Shown piece after piece: positions 7,569 through 12,883 of a stretch of DNA of 12,883 bases. Position 1 is the stretch's first letter. Every line of letters starts with the position of its first letter. This DNA comes from Anaerolineae bacterium (GTDB taxonomy: Bacteria > Chloroflexota > Anaerolineae > JAAYZQ01), in NCBI GenBank assembly GCA_016929795.1, contig JAFGIA010000254.1:1-12883 (forward strand), written 5' to 3'. A program made the translations under genes and the position numbers. The notes under the pieces are model-generated. The model was given only the letters and a program-made list of their open reading frames with translations, had not been told where the DNA came from and searched no databases.

Positions 7569-9664
7569 CGGTTGTGCCAATGCCGATGCAATACGAAAAA
7601 GTGCTCGCCCGGCTCGACACGCATCTGCGCCTGAGGGATGTCACCAGTCAGCTACGCACCCTGATTAACGCCATGCCCGACATCGTCATCTTCAAGGACG
7701 GTCAGGGCCGCTACCTGGAAGCCAATGAATTTGGGCTGCAGTTTTTCGGATTGGAGGGAGTCGACTACCGAGGCAAGACGGACGGTGATCTGGCTGCATT
7801 CACCCCCTTCTATTACGATGCGCTCCAGGTTTGTGAAGAGACAGACGAGGCTGCCTGGCAGGCACAGACAGTAAGCCGGAGTGATGAGGTCATTCCTCGT
7901 CCCGATGGCTCGAACCGGACTTTTGATGTCATCAAAGTGCCTACGTTCCACCCCGATGGCAGCCGCAAGGGGTTGCTGGTGGTCGGGCGCGACGTGACCG
8001 AGCGCAAACAGGCAGAAGAGGCTTTGCGCAAGGCACATGCCGAGCTGGAACAGCGCGTCGAGGAACGGACCGCCGAGCTAAGACAAGCAAACGAGCAGCT
8101 CGCGCAGAAAGTCCAGGAACACAAGCGGGCAGAAGAGGCCCTGCGGCAAAGCGAAGAGCGTTATCGTGGCCTGATCGAGATGTCACCCGACGCGGTGCTC
8201 GTCCACGATGGCGAGAAATTGCTGTTCGTCAACCCTGCAGCCGCCAAGATCATCGGCGTGTATGAGCCGGGTGAGGCAGTGGGCATGGCCGTGCTGGATA
8301 TCGTTCATCCAGACTGGCAGTCGATAGTGGCGACGCGCGTGAACGAGACACTGCAGGAGCAGAGGCTGGCACCACTGATCGAGGAAAAGTACCGGCGCCT
8401 GGATGGTATCGACATCGATGTTGAGGTCGCCGCAATGCCCGTGATGTGGCAGGGCGCGCCGGCCATCCAGGTGGCCGCCAGGGACATAACCGAACGCAAA
8501 CGGGCCGAGGAAGAGGTAAAAAACGCCCACCGCCGTCTCGATAGCACACTAAAGTTCATCACGACAGTCATTTCGGCCATTCCTATCCCTCTGTTTTACA
8601 AAGACAGGGAAGGTCGCTACCTCGGAGTGAACGAGGCGTTTGCCGACCTGTTAGGTTTTACTCCTGACTATTATGCAGGGAAAACGGTGATGGAACTCTG
8701 GCCGAGCGAATTTGCGCAAGTATACCACAAACAAGATCTGGAGCTGATGCGTAATCCTCAGAAGCAGGTTTATGAATTTAGCGTGCTGGACAAAAACAGG
8801 GTCGTCCGTCCCGCCATTTGGTGCAAGTACGTATTTCGCGACGAAGATGGCCAGATAGCAGGGATCGTGGGCGCCTTTCAGGACATCACCGAGCGCAAGC
8901 GAGCGGAGGAGGAGAAGGAAAAACTGCAAGCCCAAATGGTTCAGGCCCAAAAGATGGAGGCGCTTGGCCAACTGGCCGGTGGCATCGCGCACGATTTCAA
9001 CAACCTGTTGACTGTCATTCGACTCAATACGCAGCTCATGACATGCCAGTTGCTCGATCAAGACCCCTTGTGGGAACACGTGCGAGAGATCGCCGAGACG
9101 AGTGAGCGGGCAACCAAGCTGACTCGACAACTGCTCAGCTTTGGCCGCCGAGAGGTCATCGAACCACAGCTTTTGTGCCTGAACGACACCATCCGCGACT
9201 TGATACCAATGTTGCATCGCATCATGGGGGAGGGCATTGAACTGAGAACAGCGCTCGCCCCGGACTTGTGGACGATGAAGGCGGATCCCTCGCAAATGGA
9301 GCGGGTGATGGTGAATCTGGTGGTGAACGCTCGCGATGCGATGCTCGGGGGAGGCACCCTCACCGTGGCGACGGACAATGTGGTCCTCGACGAGAAGTAC
9401 ACGGCAAGCCATCTAGAAGCTCAGCCAGGGGAGCACGTGCGGTTAACGGTCTGCGACACGGGTGTGGGAATGAGTGCGGCGGTCAAGACGCGGATCTTTG
9501 AGCCTTTTTTTACGACGAAAGGGCATGGATACGGCACCGGCCTGGGATTGGCCATTGTGTTTGGCATCGTCAAGCAGAATGATGGACACATCCAAGTCCG
9601 TAGCCAAGTGGGACACGGGACGACTTTTGAGATTTATTTACCAATGAAACGGAGAGACGGATGA
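7565..9664 (+). CDS. Triple-PAS histidine kinase with a receiver-like N-terminal stub
   Basis: About 699 residues, cytoplasmic, with no membrane helix. Order, counting from the TTG at 7565: a short stub with [13 protein letters not shown] (13-25) that resembles the final helix of a receiver; PAS1 (about 31-146); coiled coil; PAS2 (about 196-311); PAS3 (about 322-445), each ending in a D-V/I-TERK motif; HisKA with H476 in [11 protein letters not shown]; and a HATPase (about 570-697) with N-box [11 protein letters not shown]631 in CDTGVGM and GTGLGLAI. The HDFNN type H-box marks the NtrB-like class with PAS input. It has no receiver of its own, so it must phosphorylate another protein. The start is uncertain: TTG 7565 (overlapping the cheB stop), GTG 7574, or ATG 7580/7586. 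The 3' end overlaps the GntR gene as ATGA. Confidence 0.9.
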   Translation: MTVVPMPMQYEKVLARLDTHLRLRDVTSQLRTLINAMPDIVIFKDGQGRYLEANEFGLQFFGLEGVDYRGKTDGDLAAFTPFYYDALQVCEETDEAAWQAQTVSRSDEVIPRPDGSNRTFDVIKVPTFHPDGSRKGLLVVGRDVTERKQAEEALRKAHAELEQRVEERTAELRQANEQLAQKVQEHKRAEEALRQSEERYRGLIEMSPDAVLVHDGEKLLFVNPAAAKIIGVYEPGEAVGMAVLDIVHPDWQSIVATRVNETLQEQRLAPLIEEKYRRLDGIDIDVEVAAMPVMWQGAPAIQVAARDITERKRAEEEVKNAHRRLDSTLKFITTVISAIPIPLFYKDREGRYLGVNEAFADLLGFTPDYYAGKTVMELWPSEFAQVYHKQDLELMRNPQKQVYEFSVLDKNRVVRPAIWCKYVFRDEDGQIAGIVGAFQDITERKRAEEEKEKLQAQMVQAQKMEALGQLAGGIAHDFNNLLTVIRLNTQLMTCQLLDQDPLWEHVREIAETSERATKLTRQLLSFGRREVIEPQLLCLNDTIRDLIPMLHRIMGEGIELRTALAPDLWTMKADPSQMERVMVNLVVNARDAMLGGGTLTVATDNVVLDEKYTASHLEAQPGEHVRLTVCDTGVGMSAAVKTRIFEPFFTTKGHGYGTGLGLAIVFGIVKQNDGHIQVRSQVGHGTTFEIYLPMKRRDG
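9651..9656 (+). promoter_or_regulatory. Ribosome binding site of the GntR gene
   Basis: GGAGAG lies four bases before the ATG at 9661, inside the last codons of the upstream kinase. A good site here means that the regulator can be translated directly from the shared message as well as by coupling. Confidence 0.55.
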
Positions 9665-10338
9665 ACCGAGACAACAACATGCTCGAGCGTGTCGTGCTGG
9701 GCGATCAGGTCAAAGAGCACATCATGGAGGCCATCCTGAATGGCGACTTTAAGCCGGGAGATCGCCTGGTTGCCAGCTCACTTGCCCGGCGGCTGGGGGT
9801 CAGCCAGGCCCCTGTTCGAGAGGCCCTGCGCGACCTGGTACTTCTTGGTTTTATCGAGACCGAGCCCTTCAAGGGCACGTCAGTACGCTCGTTTACGGCC
9901 AAAGAGCTGTACGAGATCTATACCGTTCGCGCCGCGCTGGAGTCACTGGCCGCACGTCTGGCCGCCGAAAACCTCACCGATGAGCACATTGAGACGCTGC
10001 AGCACATACTCGATGAGATGATCGAATCCGCCCAACAACACGACGAAAAGGGCATGGTCCGCCTGGACAACCGCTTCCACGAGACGATCCTCGAGATTTC
10101 CGACAATCAGTTGCTCCATCAGCTATGGAAGACGCTCCAGTTCGGCTACTGGACGATCGTCACCACGCGCACCTCCAACTCGAACCTGGAGGAGCTGGCG
10201 CGCCGCCACGAGGACCTGCTCGACGCCCTCACCTCGCGCAACCCACAGAAGGCATCGGCGGCCATGCGGCGGCACATTGAAGACCTGGGAAAGCCACCCG
10301 AAGCATACTCTGGTGGACCAAAAGCTCAGGCCAAGTGA
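9661..10338 (+). CDS. GntR family transcriptional regulator, FCD (FadR-type) subgroup
   Basis: A 225-residue regulator of normal length. Residues 9-75 form the winged helix-turn-helix, with the family signature GDRLVASSLARRLGVSQAPV and REALRDL, then a wing at FIETEPFKGTSVR. Residues 80-205 are the all-helical FCD ligand domain. D136, H140, H183 and H205 sit where metal-binding Asp/His residues lie in this subgroup, so a metal-bound organic acid is a plausible ligand. It directly precedes and overlaps the E2 gene (GTGA), so the likely role is control of the dehydrogenase operon in response to its substrate or a related carboxylate; this is inferred from context. It also overlaps the kinase upstream. 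No operator could be identified, because there is no intergenic space at either end. Confidence 0.93.
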   Translation: MNRDNNMLERVVLGDQVKEHIMEAILNGDFKPGDRLVASSLARRLGVSQAPVREALRDLVLLGFIETEPFKGTSVRSFTAKELYEIYTVRAALESLAARLAAENLTDEHIETLQHILDEMIESAQQHDEKGMVRLDNRFHETILEISDNQLLHQLWKTLQFGYWTIVTTRTSNSNLEELARRHEDLLDALTSRNPQKASAAMRRHIEDLGKPPEAYSGGPKAQAK

Positions 10339-11753
10339 GCACAAGCATGCCTTTCGAAATCACCATGCCCCAATTGGGGCTCACTATGGAAAGAGGAACC
10401 GTCGTCGAGTGGCTGGTCGACGAGGGCGCAACGGTGTCCGTCGGCGAAGAGATCCTGACCGTCGAGACCGACAAATCGATCGTTGCCGTCGAGGCGCGCC
10501 AGGCAGGCACTCTCACCAGCATCGTAGTACCTGCAGGCGAGGAGGTAGCGGTTGGGACGACACTCGCCATCATTGTGGCACCGGGTGAGATCCTGCCTGC
10601 AGAGTGGTCGCCTTCTGCCGTCGGGCGTACAGCAGTGATTCCAGATGCGCTCTCTGCAGCAGCGATTCAGACAACGGCCACGTGCGAGCCAGAGACAGAG
10701 ACTGTTGCCGGCGTCGAGGCTTCGTGGAAGGCGCGCACCATGGCACGCGAGGCAGGGCTTGCCCTGCGTGAAGTGGTGGGTAGCGGCCCGAGAGGGCGGA
10801 TCGTAGCGGCCGACGTCGAGGCCGCGCTGGCGCAGCCGATTGCTGGCGCAGCGGTTCCCGCGCTGCTGACGCCGGTGGCGGCCCATCTCGCCACAGCCCT
10901 TGGGCTGGACCTGTCGAACGTGGCAGGGAGCGGGGTGGGTGGCCGGATCACCCAGGTAGACGTTCTGGCAGTGGCGGCGGCGAGACTTGGCACCACCACG
11001 CGTAGCGATCGGTTGCAGCCAGCGGAGCGTGTGCGGGCTGCGAGTGAATCAGCCTTGCCGCAGGTGGCGAGCAGCACGCCGTTGAAGGGAGTGCGCAAGA
11101 TCGTCTCGGAAGGCATGGCGGCAAGCGTGCACACCACTGCCCGGGTGACGCTGCTGCGTGAGGTAGACGCCGGCGAGGTGATCCGCCTGCGCGAGCGGTT
11201 CATTGCCCGTGGGATTGCTGTGAGCTACAATGACCTTCTGGTCAGCATCTGCGCCGTCGCCCTCCACGAGCACCCCGCGGCGAACGCCCGGCTCGCGGCG
11301 GATCGGATCGAGCACCTCGACCGTGCCAACGTCGGGCTCGCCGTCCACACCGAGCGCGGCCTGCTCGTGCCCGTGGTGCACGACGCCGGCAGGCTGTCCA
11401 TCCCGCAGATCGCTACCGAGACGGCACGCCTGATCGCGGCCGCCCGGGACGGCCGCCTCGCGCCGGAGGATCTGGAAGGCGGCACCTTTACGATCACCAA
11501 CCTGGGCATGTTTGGCGTCGAGGCGTTTACGCCGGTCATCAACCTGCCCGAGTGCTGCATCCTGGGCGTGGGCAAGATCGTGCGCAAGCCTGTCGTGGTG
11601 GATCAGGAGGACACCATCGCCGTTCGCTCGATGATGATGCTCAGCCTCGTGTTCGACCACCGTGTCATCGACGGTGCACCGGCAGCGCACTTTCTGGACT
11701 GCATCGCGCAGATGATCGAGGACCCGTTGTTGTTGTTGGCAGGTGGAATGTGA
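10335..11753 (+). CDS. Dihydrolipoamide acyltransferase (E2) of a 2-oxoacid/acetoin dehydrogenase complex
   Basis: A 472-residue E2 component, which carries acyl groups on a lipoyl arm and transfers them to CoA. Domains: N-terminal lipoyl domain (6-82) with lipoylation site K47 in ETDKS; an Ala/Pro/Thr-rich linker; two peripheral-subunit-binding (E3-binding) domains, 130-165 (REVVGSGPRGRI) and 179-214 (SNVAGSGVGGRI); another flexible linker; and the catalytic domain (247-472) with active-site H442 and D446 in DHRVIDGAPAA. The GTG at 10335 overlaps the GntR stop; an ATG at 10347, immediately before the lipoyl domain, is an alternative that would drop four residues. E1 alpha follows after 87 bases. 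Whether the substrate is pyruvate, acetoin or a branched-chain acid cannot be read from the sequence. Confidence 0.93.
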   Translation: MSTSMPFEITMPQLGLTMERGTVVEWLVDEGATVSVGEEILTVETDKSIVAVEARQAGTLTSIVVPAGEEVAVGTTLAIIVAPGEILPAEWSPSAVGRTAVIPDALSAAAIQTTATCEPETETVAGVEASWKARTMAREAGLALREVVGSGPRGRIVAADVEAALAQPIAGAAVPALLTPVAAHLATALGLDLSNVAGSGVGGRITQVDVLAVAAARLGTTTRSDRLQPAERVRAASESALPQVASSTPLKGVRKIVSEGMAASVHTTARVTLLREVDAGEVIRLRERFIARGIAVSYNDLLVSICAVALHEHPAANARLAADRIEHLDRANVGLAVHTERGLLVPVVHDAGRLSIPQIATETARLIAAARDGRLAPEDLEGGTFTITNLGMFGVEAFTPVINLPECCILGVGKIVRKPVVVDQEDTIAVRSMMMLSLVFDHRVIDGAPAAHFLDCIAQMIEDPLLLLAGGM

Positions 11754-11757
11754 GATG

Positions 11758-11822
11758 GTATTAGATATTGGATATTGGGTATTAGATATTCGGAATACGC
11801 CAGAATATCTAATATCTAATAC
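11758..11822 (+). repeat. AT-rich palindromic intergenic repeat with two alternative hairpins
   Basis: This nearly fills the 87-base gap between E2 and E1 alpha. Arms 11758-11776 and 11804-11822 pair over 19 positions with one G-T mismatch (G-U in RNA, 11770 with 11810) around a 27-base loop. A third unit in that loop, 11780-11791, pairs perfectly over 12 bases with 11803-11814 around an 11-base loop, so the two stems exclude each other. The composition is strikingly AT-rich beside GC-rich genes. There is no T-run after the stem, so a classical intrinsic terminator is unlikely. It could be a dispersed palindromic repeat, an RNA-processing site or an attenuator. Confidence 0.8.
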
Positions 11823-11829
11823 TCTTTCT

Positions 11830-11836
11830 GGAGAGG
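11830..11836 (+). promoter_or_regulatory. Ribosome binding site of E1 alpha
   Basis: GGAGAGG lies four bases before the ATG at 11841 and only seven bases after the right arm of the palindrome. This is the clearest site in the window and fits a gene that, unlike its upstream neighbours, is not coupled by overlap. Confidence 0.7.
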
Positions 11837-11840
11837 AACC

Positions 11841-12857
11841 ATGACCGAAGAGATTGACAACACATCACCGCAGGACTTGACAAAGGACCAGCTCCTGGGT
11901 ATGTATCGGCGGATGCGGCTCATCCGCGAGTTTGAGAACACGGCGCAGAAACACTTTGAGGCGGGCGAGATTGCCGGATTTTTGCACCTGTCCCAAGGAC
12001 AAGAGGCGGTCCCGGTCGGAACGTGCATGGCGCTGCGCGACGACGATTACATCACCAGCACGCATCGCGGACACGGCGACGTCCTGGCCAAGGGATGCGA
12101 GCCCAAGTACATGTTTGCCGAGTTGTACGGACGGACGACGGGCTACTGCCACGGCAAGGGTGGGTCGATGCACATTGCGGATTTCAGCCAGGGCATCATC
12201 GGGGCCAACGGCATCGTCAGCGGTGGCCTGCCGATCATCACGGGTGTCGGACTGTCGATCAAGCTGCGCGGCACCGACCAGGTCGCCGCCTGCTTTTTTG
12301 GAGACGGTGCGACGGCCGAGGGCGGATTTCACGAGGCGATGAACCTGGCGTCCCTGTGGCAGATTCCGGTCATTTTCGTCTGCCAGAACAACCTGTATGG
12401 GTTGTCGCACCCCTGGCCCAAGACCGCGTGCAACTGTGATCTGGTGCAGCGCGCGCACTCGTACCACATGCCCGGCGAATGCGTCGACGGCATGGACGCC
12501 ATCGCCGTCTATCGCTGTGTCAATGACGCCGTAGCGCGGGCACGGGCCGGCGGTGGGCCGAGTTTCATCGAGGCCGAGACCTACCGCTTCCTGGGCCACT
12601 ATGTCGGGGATCCCGCGCTTTACATGCCAAAAGAGGAGCGTGAAGCGTGGCGCAAACGCGACGCCATCGACAGGCTGGGACGGCAGCTCCGCGCCTGGGG
12701 CTACCTCACCGAGGAAGAAGACAAGGAGATGGGCGCGAGCGTCGAGGCCGAGCTGCAAACAGGTATCGAATACGCCCGCTCCAGCCCGATCCCCGCACCG
12801 GAAGAGGCGTTGACCGATCTGTACGTCCACTTTGACCATGCGGGCAATCCACTGTAG
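11841..12857 (+). CDS. Thiamine-diphosphate dehydrogenase E1 component, alpha subunit (acetoin/pyruvate type)
   Basis: A 338-residue E1 alpha subunit of usual bacterial length. With E1 beta it decarboxylates or cleaves the substrate on thiamine diphosphate and acylates the E2 lipoyl group. Visible landmarks: RLIREFE near the N terminus, THRGHGD (74-80), CHGKGGSMH (103-111), the ThDP/Mg motif from GDGATAEGGFHEA (154 onward) to NN at 183-184, and VDGMDA (215-220). The motif GHYVGDP (252-258) looks more like the acetoin class than the GHS of pyruvate enzymes, from memory. Oddities: Q182 replaces the usual Glu of ENN, and the loop at 190-200 (PWPKTACNCD) differs from the common Ser/Thr-rich form. 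It lies between E2 and a probable E1 beta, so assignment to the complex is firm; the substrate is not. Confidence 0.93.
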   Translation: MTEEIDNTSPQDLTKDQLLGMYRRMRLIREFENTAQKHFEAGEIAGFLHLSQGQEAVPVGTCMALRDDDYITSTHRGHGDVLAKGCEPKYMFAELYGRTTGYCHGKGGSMHIADFSQGIIGANGIVSGGLPIITGVGLSIKLRGTDQVAACFFGDGATAEGGFHEAMNLASLWQIPVIFVCQNNLYGLSHPWPKTACNCDLVQRAHSYHMPGECVDGMDAIAVYRCVNDAVARARAGGGPSFIEAETYRFLGHYVGDPALYMPKEEREAWRKRDAIDRLGRQLRAWGYLTEEEDKEMGASVEAELQTGIEYARSSPIPAPEEALTDLYVHFDHAGNPL

Positions 12858-12858
12858 A

Positions 12859-12864
12859 CGGAGG
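12859..12864 (+). promoter_or_regulatory. Ribosome binding site before the probable E1 beta start
   Basis: CGGAGG begins two bases after the E1 alpha stop and lies five bases before a GTG at 12870, a normal Shine-Dalgarno spacing. It supports the partial gene at the right edge. Confidence 0.6.
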
Positions 12865-12869
12865 CGACC

Positions 12870-12883
12870 GTGCGCGAAATCAG
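12870..12883 (+). CDS. Start of probable E1 beta subunit, cut by window edge
   Basis: Only four codons are visible, GTG CGC GAA ATC (M-R-E-I), plus two bases. E1 beta subunits of this family often start with Met-Arg followed by a short beta strand, and the gene regularly follows E1 alpha. With the good ribosome binding site and the 12-base gap, a downstream E1 beta gene is the best reading, but the call rests on context more than on sequence. Confidence 0.6.

Noticed and set aside
8651..9412. Minus-strand open frame of 253 codons opposite kinase 3
   Set aside because: It lies wholly inside PAS3, HisKA and HATPase coding sequence and its translation has no family motif; it is a shadow frame.
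6990..9664. cheB and kinase 3 as one gene broken by a frameshift (a CheB-kinase fusion)
   Set aside because: cheB ends at its normal C terminus after the catalytic Asp region, and kinase 3 starts with a receiver-tail motif, not a CheB continuation; the TTGA overlap fits ordinary coupling.
11758..11822. Intrinsic terminator between E2 and E1 alpha
   Set aside because: The stem is AT-rich and is followed by ACTCTTTCTGG, not a T-run, and E1 must be expressed with E2. A processing or attenuation role was kept as an option instead.
11758..11822. CRISPR-like repeat array
   Set aside because: There are only three short units, with one inverted and no regular spacers of constant length.
11865..12839. 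Long open frame on the minus strand (324 codons) opposite E1 alpha
   Set aside because: It mirrors a strongly supported E1 alpha gene, its product shows no recognisable domain, and long antisense frames are expected in GC-rich coding DNA.

Overview
The window is densely coding, and every recognisable gene lies on the + strand. It has GC-rich coding sequence and no RNA gene, insertion sequence or CRISPR array that I can see. The look of the proteins (GAF/PAS-rich kinases, a GntR-linked lipoyl dehydrogenase operon, an AT-rich intergenic palindrome of 'attagatatt' units) suggests a free-living bacterium, perhaps Chloroflexota. That assignment is an inference from memory of similar loci; no phylogenetic marker is present.

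Region 1 (1-9664) is a signal-transduction cassette. It holds a very large hybrid kinase cut by the left edge (GAF-PAS-PAS-GAF-coiled coil-HisKA-HATPase-REC-REC-REC), a REC-GAF-HisKA-HATPase protein with an extra helical tail, a CheR-type methyltransferase, a CheB methylesterase domain without a receiver, and a triple-PAS kinase. The N terminus of that last kinase looks like the last helix of a lost receiver. None of these proteins has a DNA-binding or cyclic-di-GMP output domain, and no MCP, CheA or CheW gene is present.

Region 2 (9661-12883) is a 2-oxoacid/acetoin dehydrogenase operon: a GntR/FadR-type regulator, a lipoyl E2 acyltransferase with two E3-binding domains, an 87-base gap filled by an AT-rich palindrome, the E1 alpha subunit, and the first codons of a probable E1 beta subunit running off the right edge.

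The two regions are not separated. From the second kinase to E2, consecutive genes share stop and start codons (ATGA, TGATG, TTGA, ATGA, GTGA), and the first two genes are 8 bases apart. The layout therefore predicts one long, translationally coupled transcript joining a chemosensory-like phosphorelay to a dehydrogenase operon. This physical link, the truncated receiver and the two-state palindrome are the main points of interest. The individual protein families are known.
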